A stretch of DNA of 64,000 nucleotides from a virus: the IMG/VR virus record IMGVR_UViG_3300017917_003565, positions 48,192 through 112,191 of that record. One strand, written 5' to 3'. Position 1 is the first letter of the stretch; each line of letters begins with the position of its first letter. The notes beneath the pieces were generated by a model that did not search any database, was not told where the DNA came from, and was given only the letters and a program-made list of their open reading frames with translations. Position numbers and translations under genes: made by a program. Of this stretch, positions 15,801 to 23,576 are shown piece after piece.

Positions 15801-17027
15801 GACAACGAGGAAATCCGCTTGGTTTCTGTTCAAGGCAGCATTGAAATGCAGGCTGACAACGCATTCCGTGTACAGACCAGTTATGACGGTCCCAATGTCA
15901 TATATGGCAGCCGCTGGGAATTCAGCAACAACGAAATCGTCAACATCACCGGTGATTTTGGCATTGTGTCTGAAGTAGGAAACCTCACCCTGTCGGGCGG
16001 ACGTGATGGTGTCAACAGCGGCAATACCACAGTGCGAGCAGTTAATGTTGGCGTGTTGGTTGCTGACTGGGTATTTGACAACACTGGCAATCTTACAGCA
16101 CCCGGAAATATCATCACTACTGCCAATGTGTACGGTGATGTAGGATTGTTCAATGACATCAATCTTAATAATGCCGGCACTAACCGTATGCTCTATGTTG
16201 ATGGTGATCGCAACATCTACGACACTGATTTCTCTTATGATTCAGCTAACAGTGTTATATCTGGCACCGGCAACATCATAGCTGGTTATTTCATTGGTGA
16301 CGGTAGTCAACTTACAGGGTTGTCATCAAGTTATGGCAATGCCAACGTAGACGTTTACCTTAGCAGTGGCACCATGTCAGCTAATATCATTACCACAGGT
16401 AATGTAGATAGTGCCAATGTCAACACCAGCAGAATGGTTATAGGCAATATTGGTGGTAGCAGTATTTCTGCCGATGGTCGTATTTTCACCAGCGGCAACG
16501 TAGTAGCTGGCAATGTCAACTCCAATGGCATACTGTTTTCAACCGGCAATATCGTTGGTCCACATGTCAATGTCACTGGCAACGTAGTGGCCGGCAATGT
16601 CAACTCCAATGGCGTTATTTTTGCCACTGGTAATATTACTGCCGTGGGTAATATTATTACTTCGGCCAACGTAGTGGGCAACACCTCGGGCTACACCATT
16701 GGTTACAGAGATATACCACAGGTGGCTTTTTCAGCCAATACTACCGCAGCTCTTATTGACGCTGGTAAACATTATTATTCCACTACAGCAGGTAACTTGA
16801 ATCTAACTTTGCCCGATGATTCATCGGTGACATTCCCAGATGGCGCTACATTGACCATTGTACTCAATGCCGCAGGTAATGTCTTGGTCAGCCAAGGAAC
16901 AGGTGTTACCCTGTACCAAGCCGGTAGCGCAACTACAGGAAATCGAGTGGTAGGAGCCTATGGACTGGCCACAGTGATGAAAGTGTCTGCCAATACCTGG
17001 GTGATCAACGGAACAGGAGTGTACTAA
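12873..17027 (+). CDS. Giant repetitive virion fibre protein (1384 aa)
   Basis: Begins MTQYVINIGALPNDGTGDPL..AFNEVNLNFDQVF, an N-terminal attachment module typical of virion proteins of aquatic T4-like phages. The rest is built of short beta repeats rich in Gly, Asn and Thr: many copies of a TGNVxAGNVxSNG-like unit, and eight copies of a (L/F/I)G(N/D)GSxLTxI unit at intervals along the chain. This suggests a long trimeric beta-helical fibre. A 57-residue block is present twice, identical in protein (14928-15098 and 16443-16613). The C-terminal 90 residues lose the repeat. Likely a tail or head fibre that recognises the host surface. It is followed by a TAATG junction with a lectin gene, which may be the tip. 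Confidence 0.75.
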   Translation: MTQYVINIGALPNDGTGDPLRTAFNEVNLNFDQVFAAGPVLSNIRIANNTILTTNTNGNLVLAPNGIGLVQSNVSIVPNSANIRNLGSADRRWSTVYTQYLDVSANLTISGNIIYNGDLNVAGNLTVNGDLIEVGNIVTDSKTIQLANTAGTTAAANGSGITVGANDLIATYLFDSSADAWTTNIGITAVGNIAAPYFLGNGSQLSGVRADTLVGNTLSSNVLFSSLTSVGTLTALNVTGNVSATGNIIGGNVETTGLITATGNIIGGNITTTGNVSADYVIVAGGIVAEASASPAPSLSGFGNITSGNLITTGMVTATGNVTGGNVASGNLITGVTLQVSDATVYGNVDSVMVNATGNVVAGQYFIGDGSLLTGIGASYNDADVANLLAAFGANIINSTGNITTTANVSGGYILGDGSQLTNLPVQPGTYGDSNVVTLLGAFGSNNVSTTGNITAGLLIGNGSVLTDITGANVTGTVANASYATSAGSATTATSATTANTVTDAAQPNITSVGTLTSVTSSGNVQGGNLLTGGLISAAGNVTGAYIFGNGSQLTDINAVTIDITDTNGLTTVYYPTFVENRSTGQIARADVDLSYRTDTNTLTVGNLSATGNVTGTFILGNGSQLTGIISSYGDSNVATLLANFGSNAVSTTGNVTSGNLTTSGTVSATGNVNSNEINANRAVLGNIGGSSISADGRIFTSGNVVAGNVNSNGILFSTGNIVGPHVNVTGNVVAGNVNSNGLLFAVGNIVGANLDSYGIITAIGNVTTNANVNANNLHASNRLSVTGNIVAGNVNSNGLLFATGNVVGGNVNSNGRIFASGNIQGANIDTTGSISAVGNVIGDYFFGNGSQLTGIVVSGGTSIDNGISNVSIASANGPITVSYNGSGNTWTFGNTSVPQALYWPDGSFQATAFVGQATDLVSTGNATITSDALGVSYVWTFDDIGNLTLPTNGSIVVDGGDGAIGPVSDDLVISWDNEEIRLVSVQGSIEMQADNAFRVQTSYDGPNVIYGSRWEFSNNEIVNITGDFGIVSEVGNLTLSGGRDGVNSGNTTVRAVNVGVLVADWVFDNTGNLTAPGNIITTANVYGDVGLFNDINLNNAGTNRMLYVDGDRNIYDTDFSYDSANSVISGTGNIIAGYFIGDGSQLTGLSSSYGNANVDVYLSSGTMSANIITTGNVDSANVNTSRMVIGNIGGSSISADGRIFTSGNVVAGNVNSNGILFSTGNIVGPHVNVTGNVVAGNVNSNGVIFATGNITAVGNIITSANVVGNTSGYTIGYRDIPQVAFSANTTAALIDAGKHYYSTTAGNLNLTLPDDSSVTFPDGATLTIVLNAAGNVLVSQGTGVTLYQAGSATTGNRVVGAYGLATVMKVSANTWVINGTGVY
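14928..15098 (+). repeat. Fibre internal repeat, copy 1 (57 codons)
   Basis: Encodes GNIGGSSISADGRIFTSGNV... through ...VVAGNVNSNG. By my reading, copy 2 at 16443-16613 encodes the same 57 residues while 21 of 57 codons differ by synonymous changes. Confidence 0.85.
16443..16613 (+). repeat. Fibre internal repeat, copy 2 (57 codons)
   Basis: Same protein block as copy 1, about 1.5 kb downstream and in the same frame, with only synonymous differences. This indicates an old duplication held by selection on the protein, not a recent copy. Confidence 0.85.
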
Positions 17028-17752
17028 TGGCCGGTGCCTTGGGCATTATGGTTGCCCAGCCCGGGCAGATCATCACAAATGGATTGCAACTGTGGTTGGA
17101 TCCTGCCCTTTCGTCTAGTTATCCGGGCACAGGAACGTCGGTATATGATCTAAGTCCAAATCGTTACACCGCAACTTTGGTCAATGGTGTGACCTACAGC
17201 ACCGCACGAGCACCCAGTTTTGGCTTCAACGGTGCCACCAACTACAGATATATCAACACCGGACAGTATCTGAGTTCTGAAACCTTTACCTTGAGCTCAT
17301 GGTTCAAAAGTTCCGTTACTACCACTTACCAGATGTTGTTTTCAAAAGAACAAGTGGGTGGCAGTCCGTGGAACTATCGTTTGTATTTGGGTATAACAGA
17401 TGGTCGTATCTATGCTGACATGACCAATGGGACAACTGCATCATTGGCCGGATCTACCAATCTCTGTAACGGAGTGTGGCACAATGCTGTGTTTGTGCGT
17501 AGCGTGGCCTTGGATACCTTGTATCTTTATGTGGATGGAGCCTTGATTACTTCTATCACTGATGGCACCACAGGTGCCATGAGCAACAATCAAAATGTCT
17601 GGATTGGTTTGAGTGCTTTTACAGGTGCTAGTCCTACAGGCAGCTACCCTGTGAATGGACAGATAGGCCAGAGCTTGATTTACAACGTGGCTTTGACTGC
17701 GACGCAGGTCCAGCAAAACTTCAAAGCGATGAAATCAATCTACGGAGTCTAA
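17027..17752 (+). CDS. LamG/concanavalin-like lectin-domain virion protein (241 aa)
   Basis: From residue 15 the pattern GLQLWLDPALSSSYPGTGTS, FNGATNYRYI, FTLSSWFKS, WHNAVFVRS, LYLYVDGALI and GQIGQSLIYNVALT is that of Laminin-G/concanavalin A-like jelly-roll domains (LamG_3), which bind glycans. The start overlaps the stop of the fibre gene (TAATG), so the two are made together. Probably the receptor-binding tip or a decoration of the fibre. Its end overlaps the convergent SWIM gene by 18 nt. Confidence 0.8.
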   Translation: MAGALGIMVAQPGQIITNGLQLWLDPALSSSYPGTGTSVYDLSPNRYTATLVNGVTYSTARAPSFGFNGATNYRYINTGQYLSSETFTLSSWFKSSVTTTYQMLFSKEQVGGSPWNYRLYLGITDGRIYADMTNGTTASLAGSTNLCNGVWHNAVFVRSVALDTLYLYVDGALITSITDGTTGAMSNNQNVWIGLSAFTGASPTGSYPVNGQIGQSLIYNVALTATQVQQNFKAMKSIYGV

Positions 17753-18100
17753 CTGTAGAGTTGTAATATGCCGGCATTGGCCGCGAAACTTGAATCCTGA
17801 ACAAGTACAAGTCCAAGATCCTTGATTTTCATTCACAGTATAAACATCACCTTTTGAACCAGTGATGTTCCATACCCGGCCCTGCGGCTGTTCGGGCTTG
17901 ACCATCTTGAACTTCCAACGATTAGCCACTTCCACGAACTTGCGCCTGCGGCGATCTATAGTAGTAGGGCGATCAAAATATTCAGGTTTGCTTTCACCCC
18001 AACGACTATAGGCATAGATTTTATCACCATCCATGAGATACACATGATTGGGTTGACGATATTCGACATCCCACTTGGTGACTTCTTGCATGATTTTCAT
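17735..18100 (-). CDS. SWIM zinc-finger protein (121 aa)
   Basis: The C-terminal CTCSGFKFRGQCRH (Cys98, Cys100, Cys109, His111) is a CxCx(n)CxH SWIM zinc finger, a DNA- or protein-binding module. The N-terminal 90 residues are beta-like with a basic stretch (TTIDRRRRKF). The family occurs in phages and in bacterial recombination-associated proteins. Function here unknown. Convergent with the lectin gene; no terminator was seen between them. Confidence 0.75.
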   Translation of the reverse strand: MKIMQEVTKWDVEYRQPNHVYLMDGDKIYAYSRWGESKPEYFDRPTTIDRRRRKFVEVANRWKFKMVKPEQPQGRVWNITGSKGDVYTVNENQGSWTCTCSGFKFRGQCRHITTLQLDSVD

Positions 18101-18117
18101 TATGGAATCCTAAACGA

Positions 18118-18390
18118 TCAGCGTGATAGGTTGATTACACGACCTTGATATTCCATGAAACTTACACGCCATGGAATGAAAAAGACATGCCCCACTCGGC
18201 TGTGTTTATCGGTTTGCTCGTCACCGCCAAACACATCACGGGTGACTTCGACCTTGTAGGCTTGATAACCCATGTCTTGATTGTGGGCGTCAATCACACG
18301 ACCTTCAATGAAACTGTCACCACGCCCTACCATGGGTTTGAAATCGTAACCGCGGATCACATCACCTACCTGGACATTTAATGCAACCAT
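18118..18390 (-). CDS. Small phage protein, unknown (90 aa)
   Basis: MVALNVQVGDVIRGYDFKPMVGRGDSFIEGRV looks like a small beta-barrel. A 25-nt leader with AGGAG precedes the ATG. First gene of a transcript from the promoter at 18422-18450. No domain named. Confidence 0.6.
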   Translation of the reverse strand: MVALNVQVGDVIRGYDFKPMVGRGDSFIEGRVIDAHNQDMGYQAYKVEVTRDVFGGDEQTDKHSRVGHVFFIPWRVSFMEYQGRVINLSR

Positions 18391-18421
18391 TTTCGCTCCT
18401 GTTATCTAACTGTATAACAAT

Positions 18422-18450
18422 ATTATAGCAAAATGGGTTTTTTTAGTCAA
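18422..18450 (-). promoter_or_regulatory. Sigma70-like promoter TTGACT-N17-TATAAT
   Basis: Minus strand -35 TTGACT at 18450-18445, -10 TATAAT at 18427-18422, spacer 17 and an A-rich upstream part of the spacer. Leader of 25 nt to the 90-residue gene. Confidence 0.75.
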
Positions 18451-18481
18451 CCAAAATAGCCAGGATTTTAGGTGATATAAC

Positions 18482-18646
18482 TCACTGATTTTTAAGTGAT
18501 TTTTCGTGTGTTTCTTGGGATCTATCGAAACAATGTGGCGCCCAGCCACAGAATGCCACAGTCCAAGCCGTGGCCTCAGGAGAGCCCCAGGTCAGGAGAG
18601 TCATAGCGCCGGCGGCACCGGCTATCAAGATTGCGATGATTTTCAT
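18482..18646 (-). CDS. Small secreted or membrane peptide (54 aa)
   Basis: Begins MKIIAILIAGAAGAMTLLTWG: short basic N-terminus and one hydrophobic helix, then a Cys-containing tail (AFCGWAPHCFD) and a polar end. It could be an exported peptide or a single-span membrane protein. The start overlaps the stop of the upstream gene (TAATG), which supports it despite its size. Confidence 0.55.
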   Translation of the reverse strand: MKIIAILIAGAAGAMTLLTWGSPEATAWTVAFCGWAPHCFDRSQETHEKSLKNQ

Positions 18647-18900
18647 TAGGATTTCCTTTTGAGTTCACGTTCAGTATTTTGTTTTTCCATCTCATAGATG
18701 CTGTAACTAAAACGAAACCAGGCCCTAGCTGCATCACCAAGTACCACGATCAGTCCTACTGCGGTCAGAATCTGAGGCCACGGTGAAGGGCACCCTGCGA
18801 TCAAGGCCACGACGGCCAACATAGTGAGACTGAATCCATAAAAACTAGGGCTAGTCAGCGTGCCTTCAAACTGCCAGCGTAAATAACCTCGAATATTCAT
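18646..18900 (-). CDS. Two-helix membrane protein (84 aa)
   Basis: Hydrophobic segments at about 20-36 and 43-58 flanked by polar, positively charged ends (RWQFEGTL.., EMEKQNTERELKRKS). Leader of 24 nt with AGGAG. Probably inner membrane; holin-like in size, but no lysis genes adjoin. Unknown. Confidence 0.6.
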   Translation of the reverse strand: MNIRGYLRWQFEGTLTSPSFYGFSLTMLAVVALIAGCPSPWPQILTAVGLIVVLGDAARAWFRFSYSIYEMEKQNTERELKRKS

Positions 18901-18930
18901 TGTTTGCTCCTAGAGAATTGATAATGTCAT

Positions 18931-18959
18931 ATTGTAACAAAAGATTTATTTTGAGTCAA
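18931..18959 (-). promoter_or_regulatory. Sigma70-like promoter TTGACT-N17-TACAAT
   Basis: Minus strand -35 TTGACT at 18959-18954 and -10 TACAAT at 18936-18931, spacer 17. It lies partly in the end of the 128-residue gene and gives a 24-nt leader to the gene at 18646. Confidence 0.65.
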
Positions 18960-19332
18960 CCACTGGATGCCACCCCAACTGAGCCAAATCCCAACGTATT
19001 TCATCAGTGATCATGCCCTCGGGCACATAGCGTTTTTCAGATTCGGTAGGAGTGTAACCATCGCGATCGTGCCATACTCCCGACCCCGAACAGTACCAGT
19101 CCAGATAATCGCCATGGCCACGGATCTCGGCCACAATAGCACCAGCACTACGCCAGGAACAGGACCAAGTCTGATCTCTTAGAATCTCCCACACATCCTC
19201 TTCCTGCCATTCTTGATTGCACAAGGCCGCATAGAAGTTCTGGGCATAGGCATCGTCATTGCGAATTTTGTCCACAATCCAGTCGCATTGACACACATCC
19301 ATGTCCAAATGATGGGTGTGTTGTATGGTCAT
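18946..19332 (-). CDS. Conserved phage protein, CSWRSAGAIVAEIRGHGDYLDWYCSG type (128 aa)
   Basis: The segment WSCSWRSAGAIVAEIR followed by YLDWYCSG is a recurring signature in uncharacterised T4-like phage proteins. Cys-rich N-terminus (MDVCQCDW), so zinc binding is possible. Soluble. Overlaps the upstream gene by 4 nt (ATGA). Function unknown. Confidence 0.65.
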   Translation of the reverse strand: MTIQHTHHLDMDVCQCDWIVDKIRNDDAYAQNFYAALCNQEWQEEDVWEILRDQTWSCSWRSAGAIVAEIRGHGDYLDWYCSGSGVWHDRDGYTPTESEKRYVPEGMITDEIRWDLAQLGWHPVVDSK

Positions 19333-19679
19333 CTTTTCTGTGGGGGTTTAGGCAGTTGTGGGAGATTTTTCCAGTGTTCGATCCACCGTTGCTGATCCTC
19401 TAACTGGCGTTGTTGTGCTTCGTTCATCCGGCGTAATTCGTTGACATGATCTCGCTGTTCGTGTTGTGCCTGTGCCACGCGATCGATCTTTTGGTCCATG
19501 TAGTTTACACGCTGTTCCATAAGACCCAGGCGCTCTTTGAAATAATCTACATCGTGACCGCGGCTGGCTGCTATAGCGTACAGTATCACCACCATTGCCA
19601 ACAACATGGTACACAACATCCAGGCCACTTGAGCTCGCTCATCCGCAGTCATGTCAGACCATACACGAAAAGGGTTCAT
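19329..19679 (-). CDS. Membrane-anchored coiled-coil protein (116 aa)
   Basis: One transmembrane helix at about 19-38, then a long charged coiled coil (residues 45-105, heptad LMEQRVNYMDQKIDRVAQ) and a proline-rich end. It resembles spanin or i-spanin-like architecture in layout only. In a cluster with a small membrane protein and a D-Ala-D-Ala peptidase, so an envelope function is plausible (inference). Confidence 0.6.
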   Translation of the reverse strand: MNPFRVWSDMTADERAQVAWMLCTMLLAMVVILYAIAASRGHDVDYFKERLGLMEQRVNYMDQKIDRVAQAQHEQRDHVNELRRMNEAQQRQLEDQQRWIEHWKNLPQLPKPPQKR

Positions 19680-19837
19680 GCTCTGGGCCTCGCTTCACAC
19701 CATACCAGGTATCGGCTACCACTCTGCCGGGCCGCGGCATTGTAGATACGCACCTTATCTTCACACTGCGCTTGGGTGACAAAAGTATCAACATCTATGG
19801 CCCAGCCGTTCATGAACAAGACGAATATCCAGGCCAC
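19676..19837 (-). CDS. Small exported or membrane protein, GTG start (53 aa)
   Basis: Hydrophobic start VAWIFVLFMNGWAI, then VDTFVTQAQCEDKVRIYNAAARQSG..YLVWCEARP. The N-terminus looks like an uncleaved signal or short membrane helix, and the two Cys could form a disulfide. GTG start overlapping the TAG stop of the peptidase gene (TAGTG), preceded by GGAGG at good spacing. A four-base ATGA overlap links it to the next gene. Small proteins ending YxVWCxA are frequent in aquatic phages. Confidence 0.65.
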   Translation of the reverse strand: MAWIFVLFMNGWAIDVDTFVTQAQCEDKVRIYNAAARQSGSRYLVWCEARPRA

Positions 19838-20673
19838 TACATCCTCCAATCCAGATCCAGGTCGGCGATCTGGCCATCGGGTATGTGGTTTATCATCAGG
19901 CTCCGTGCTTCTTCTATCCTGGCCTGCTTGGTGCGAGATCCCAGGACCACTATGACGAATATCTGGCGATCGCGTTCCACTACCATGGCCACGCACCAGC
20001 CCGCGGGAGTAGTGTATCCGGTCTTGGATACCACGATGCTATCAAACTCTAGCAATAGGTTTCGATTGGTGTTGGGCAGTTCTATGGTACGGATCTTCTG
20101 CCCGTGATGTGTTTCGAATGTGGCCTGGCGTGCTGTGCTTGCTTCACGGATCAAGGGATAAGTGGCCGCGGCCAAGATCATTTCCGTGACTTCGCCGGCC
20201 GTGCTGACATTACCCGAACTCAAGCCCGAGGGATCCACGAACTTGGTGGTCGATAATTTTAGTGCTCGTGCCCGGCTATTCATGGCCTTAATAAATGCCT
20301 CTCTGCCTCCGGGGTAATCTGCGGCCAGTGTCTCTGCGGCCGCATTGTCCGAGCGTACCAGCATGGCTGCCAGTAAATCTCTGCGGCTGTATTCTTGCCG
20401 AGGAAGGTTACTTTTCACAGGAGTTATCAACCGTACCTTGGTATTCAAATATCGATGGTAGTCCAAGTACACCATAGCCGTCATGATCTTGGTTATCGAT
20501 GCTATGGACCGCTGTTGCGTGATATTGTTGCCCATGACTATATCGTCACTGCTCTTATTATACACTATCACGGCGCCCGCAGGTGTTTTTTGCCCCACAG
20601 TCAAAGCGGCCATAGTTCCAGGGTTGGCCCAGGCCGCGGTCGTGAACAAAAAGAAAGCGATAAAAATACGCAT
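19837..20673 (-). CDS. D-alanyl-D-alanine endo/carboxypeptidase (peptidase S11, PBP7/DacA type)
   Basis: 278 residues with signal peptide (MRIFIAFFLFTTAAWA). All three penicilloyl-serine motifs are intact: SITK at 59-62 (catalytic Ser59), SDN at 108-110 and KTG at 217-219. Length and the short C-terminus, without the extra beta domain and amphipathic anchor of DacA, fit the PBP7/PbpG endopeptidase branch. The product would act in the periplasm, trimming peptidoglycan stem peptides or cutting cross-links. It could weaken the wall for lysis or remodel it during infection. Its downstream neighbours are small membrane proteins. Unusual cargo for a phage; clearly of bacterial type. Confidence 0.85.
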   Translation of the reverse strand: MRIFIAFFLFTTAAWANPGTMAALTVGQKTPAGAVIVYNKSSDDIVMGNNITQQRSIASITKIMTAMVYLDYHRYLNTKVRLITPVKSNLPRQEYSRRDLLAAMLVRSDNAAAETLAADYPGGREAFIKAMNSRARALKLSTTKFVDPSGLSSGNVSTAGEVTEMILAAATYPLIREASTARQATFETHHGQKIRTIELPNTNRNLLLEFDSIVVSKTGYTTPAGWCVAMVVERDRQIFVIVVLGSRTKQARIEEARSLMINHIPDGQIADLDLDWRM

Positions 20674-20771
20674 CTGTTACTTATTCAAAAGTTAAGCCTC
20701 ACCTTTCCTACAAATCATTATTTCACTCCTAGTTTATTCTTAGCCATCCATTCAACATAAATCCGTCCCGT

Positions 20772-21116
20772 TCATGCTGCCGTCCTTTCACGCACATCGG
20801 TGTTCAAGTTAGGCCGCAGTTCGCGGATCAGAGCACGCTCGACCTGATGTGCCGCACTCTTGCCACGCACCACTGACACGATGCTGTAAGCGAAAGCACC
20901 AGGGCCACGATCACGCAGGGCTTCGTACAGGGCCCAACTCTTGTCTTCGGTGCGTGAGCGATACAGATGTTTATTCATACGCACACGGACTGACTTCAGC
21001 ACCGTGGATTCGGTCTTGGCAGTGACGCCGATGTAGAAATCTGTGCCCGACACGATCTTGTAAACGATGTGGGTACGATCTACTCGTTTTTTGCGGGATG
21101 TTTTTTTACTATGCAT
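20772..21116 (-). CDS. GIY-YIG-like nuclease-family protein (114 aa)
   Basis: [17 protein letters not shown] holds the two short strands of the GIY-YIG fold (VYK and YIG), then [22 protein letters not shown] and a C-terminal LRPNLNTD. Family members are homing or repair nucleases, and similar short proteins are common in cyanophages. No extra DNA-binding domain is seen. The start is set at [10 protein letters not shown] (21116) because the promoter's predicted +1 is exactly there; the ATG at 21122 lies upstream of +1. The N-terminus is strongly basic. Confidence 0.7.
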   Translation of the reverse strand: MHSKKTSRKKRVDRTHIVYKIVSGTDFYIGVTAKTESTVLKSVRVRMNKHLYRSRTEDKSWALYEALRDRGPGAFAYSIVSVVRGKSAAHQVERALIRELRPNLNTDVRERTAA

Positions 21117-21122
21117 ACCCAT

Positions 21123-21151
21123 ATTATAGCAAAATGGGTTTTTTTGGTCAA
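21123..21151 (-). promoter_or_regulatory. Sigma70-like promoter TTGACC-N17-TATAAT
   Basis: Minus strand -35 TTGACC at 21151-21146, -10 TATAAT at 21128-21123, spacer 17. +1 predicted at 21116, the A of an ATG, so a leaderless mRNA for the GIY-YIG gene is expected. Confidence 0.8.
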
Positions 21152-21158
21152 TCTGGAC

Positions 21159-21210
21159 AGGTAAATGCTCACTAACCTATTGTTTTTGCTAAGTTAGTGC
21201 TTGCTTACCT
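21159..21210 (-). repeat. Two-block inverted repeat upstream of the GIY-YIG promoter
   Basis: Outer arms AGGTAA/TTACCT and inner arms ACTAAC/GTTAGT are separated by unpaired bases around a 15-16 nt loop. It lies just upstream of the -35 box and at the 3' end of the gene at 21209. It may end that gene's mRNA or be an operator. A related GGTTAGT/ACTAACC palindrome sits in the same place near the promoter at 59097. Confidence 0.5.
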
Positions 21211-21673
21211 AACTGTAAATCCAGCCCAGATTTTGTATTTTGTGTATCCACGTAAACACCGGAACATCAAATGTCAAGGTCCACTTACCGTTCCACCCCA
21301 GGTAACTTTGATTGGTCAACTGTTGCTGAAGTGCGACTCCACGTGATCGTTGCTCTTGGATCCAGAGTTTAGGATATCGAGGTTCATATACTCCGGCCCA
21401 CACAAACTTGGGATCACTGATGCCAAAGAAACTCACGTTGTTGATAATCACAGCCTTGTCAAGATTGTGTTCTGGCACGGTGTCGTGATCGCGTTTGTTC
21501 AAAAACTCCACTGTGAGATCACAGGGTTTATCGGATTCGAATTCAAACTCCAATGTGGCAGGTCTTGTGAGATCTCTTTCGCGCCGATCATCATTTACTG
21601 CCACACATATACGAGGTGGTTCGGAATGCCAAACCGGCACAAGAGTGATTGCAAGTTTAACTGGATGTTTCAT
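21209..21673 (-). CDS. Conserved T4-like phage protein ending TWIHKIQNLGWIYS (154 aa)
   Basis: Start taken at [11 protein letters not shown] (21673), 17 nt inside the end of the radical SAM gene; the longer frame overlaps much more. FFGISDPKFVWAGVYEP, YLGWNGKWTLTFDVPVFTWIH and the C-terminus mark a conserved uncharacterised all-beta protein of aquatic T4-like phages, possibly virion-associated. Coupled to the radical SAM gene, so they may act together. Confidence 0.65.
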   Translation of the reverse strand: MKHPVKLAITLVPVWHSEPPRICVAVNDDRRERDLTRPATLEFEFESDKPCDLTVEFLNKRDHDTVPEHNLDKAVIINNVSFFGISDPKFVWAGVYEPRYPKLWIQEQRSRGVALQQQLTNQSYLGWNGKWTLTFDVPVFTWIHKIQNLGWIYS

Positions 21674-22982
21674 AGTTGTATTTTTGCAACAACTCATGGA
21701 ATTCTGGATACAGCGTCCTGGCATTATAGCCATACACGCGATCCCAACGTTCACAATGACGTACCATGGTTTCGAGTTGTGTTTCACTGTCTGGGGGTGT
21801 TGGAGTGGTCAAAACATTCACGCACATCTCGATCTGTTGTTTGATTACCTGTTGATAGTTATTAGGATCGCTGGCATTGTAATCGCCCACAGAAGTCACA
21901 GCAGACAGTCTGTGTTGCAACTTCGAATATTTCTGTAGGTATTGTTTCTTTATGGACTCGGGCAAGATTTCTGCAGACAAAAATCTCGGGTTATAACAGA
22001 GATTGCTCTTCACTATCAACTGTTGGGTGAGAGCAAAATCCAACAGACCCGGATAATATCCAATGGTCAGTAGACTGGGCGCCGGACGCAGAGTCACTGT
22101 AATATTGGAACCATTGCAATGGGCTTGATATTGTTGTATATTAGACAGTACCAAAGCAGTATCAGTGCCTTGACGTTGGTAGGCATTGTGCTCATCCACG
22201 GTCTCTATACTGATCTCCATGCCCACTCTGCGAAATCGTTTGAGTTTTTCAATCAACTGAGGACGAAACACTGTACCATTGGTCACAAAACTAAAACAAA
22301 GGTCGAATCTTTCATGCTGAATCATGAAATCTATCAAATCTTCAAGTCTAGGAGTCAACAAGGTTTCACCGCCCATGAAATGAATGTTGTTGAGGCCAGG
22401 TAGATCTAATAACTGTTGTTTGAAACTGTTCCACACTTCGAGATTCTGTGTCCAGTCAGTGCCTAGATATTCGCGACTGGCATCAATGCCCCAACGTACC
22501 TCTTGACTGGCTATCACGCTGCTGGCTTGGGCATTACACATCTTACAGGCTAGATTACAGTAGTTGCCAAGATCGATGTGCAGGTCAATAGGTGTAGTAG
22601 TGGTGTATCCGTGATTGTTGGCGCTGTAAACAAACTTGGCGTGCCCGGGACTCTGTTGGAAACTGTCATTGAATGCAGACCTAGTGAAGATCACACTTTT
22701 CTGATTACTTTTGTGTCGACGACTGTTGCCATCGTGCGATTCTTCAATGTAACACCGTTGACACAACGACAATGGTGTGGTCGCCAGTATATTGGTTCTG
22801 AAATCACGCACAGGTTCACTGTTAAACCAATCCTGTATGCTCATACGAGCAATATTGTACTGAGTGTGGCCAGGCTGATACAACTTATGTGCTTCTTGGC
22901 AACAAATCCCTAGGTCACCGTTCCAATAAATGTGTAACTCGTACCAGGGTGTGTTGCAAAATATGTGTTGATTAGGCGTCAC
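21657..22982 (-). CDS. Radical SAM protein (twitch/SPASM type)
   Basis: 441 residues. CNLACKMC (Cys142, Cys146, Cys149) is the CxxxCxxC motif that binds the SAM-cleaving 4Fe-4S cluster, and MGGETLL follows as the GGE motif. Upstream, ICCQEA and LCQRCYIEE are Cys pairs like a SPASM/twitch auxiliary cluster, here N-terminal. Such proteins modify peptides or sugars by radical chemistry, and homologues are common in aquatic T4-like phages without known substrate. The start overlaps the end of clpP by 11 nt. Confidence 0.85.
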   Translation of the reverse strand: MTPNQHIFCNTPWYELHIYWNGDLGICCQEAHKLYQPGHTQYNIARMSIQDWFNSEPVRDFRTNILATTPLSLCQRCYIEESHDGNSRRHKSNQKSVIFTRSAFNDSFQQSPGHAKFVYSANNHGYTTTTPIDLHIDLGNYCNLACKMCNAQASSVIASQEVRWGIDASREYLGTDWTQNLEVWNSFKQQLLDLPGLNNIHFMGGETLLTPRLEDLIDFMIQHERFDLCFSFVTNGTVFRPQLIEKLKRFRRVGMEISIETVDEHNAYQRQGTDTALVLSNIQQYQAHCNGSNITVTLRPAPSLLTIGYYPGLLDFALTQQLIVKSNLCYNPRFLSAEILPESIKKQYLQKYSKLQHRLSAVTSVGDYNASDPNNYQQVIKQQIEMCVNVLTTPTPPDSETQLETMVRHCERWDRVYGYNARTLYPEFHELLQKYNYETSS

Positions 22983-23568
22983 GCTTGGATATCACTCGGT
23001 CCGCCAGGCCATAGGTCACAGCTTCCTCTGCGCTCATGAAAAAATCACGTTCCATGTCACGAGCAAAATCATCATAGGTTTTGCCTGCGGTGTTATGTGT
23101 GACATAGATTTCTGTGAGATAACGTTTCATTTTCAAGATTTCTCGGGCTTGGATTTCAATATCAGTGGCCTGTCCTTCGGCACCACCACTGGGTTGATGG
23201 ATCATATTGCGTGAGTGCGGCAACATAAATCTCTTGCCTGCGGCACCGGCTGTGGCCAGCAATGACCCCATGCTACAGGCCTGCCCCATAACGATAGTTG
23301 ACACATCGCAACGAACATATTGCATGGTATCATAGATGCTCATACCTGCGGTGACTGATCCTCCAGGACTATTGATGTAAAACAAGATATCGCGATCAGG
23401 ATCTTCGGCCTCCAAAAACAGCATCTGTGCCACTATCAAACTGGCGCTGTGATTGTTGACATCCGAATCTAGCATAACGATACGGTCACGCAAAAGTCTG
23501 CTGTAGATATCATAACTGCGTTCACCTTTTGAGGTCTGTTCTACGACCATGGGGATTAGACTGGGCAC
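22972..23568 (-). CDS. clpP: ClpP protease subunit
   Basis: 198 residues, bacterial length. Catalytic triad in place: Ser99 in GQACSMGS, His124 in RNMIHQP, Asp175 in [20 protein letters not shown] is the oxyanion region. It forms a 14-mer proteolytic chamber for ClpX/ClpA. The N-terminal [21 protein letters not shown] includes the axial loop and processing region. The phage also encodes ClpX with an IGF docking loop (45784) and ClpS (42517). Expressed with the small gene upstream (8-nt gap) and the radical SAM gene downstream. It may assemble with host ClpP or form its own barrel. Confidence 0.95.
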   Translation of the reverse strand: MPSLIPMVVEQTSKGERSYDIYSRLLRDRIVMLDSDVNNHSASLIVAQMLFLEAEDPDRDILFYINSPGGSVTAGMSIYDTMQYVRCDVSTIVMGQACSMGSLLATAGAAGKRFMLPHSRNMIHQPSGGAEGQATDIEIQAREILKMKRYLTEIYVTHNTAGKTYDDFARDMERDFFMSAEEAVTYGLADRVISKRDA

Positions 23569-23576
23569 AGGGTTCC

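Noticed and set aside
13460-16684. Several Pro/Leu/Val-rich minus ORFs in the fibre gene
   Set aside because: They are the reverse frame of Gly/Asn/Thr codons and have no start context.
12873-17027. CRISPR-like or diversity-generating repeat array
   Set aside because: The repeats are in-frame protein repeats of variable spacing with no spacers, and no reverse transcriptase or template repeat is nearby.
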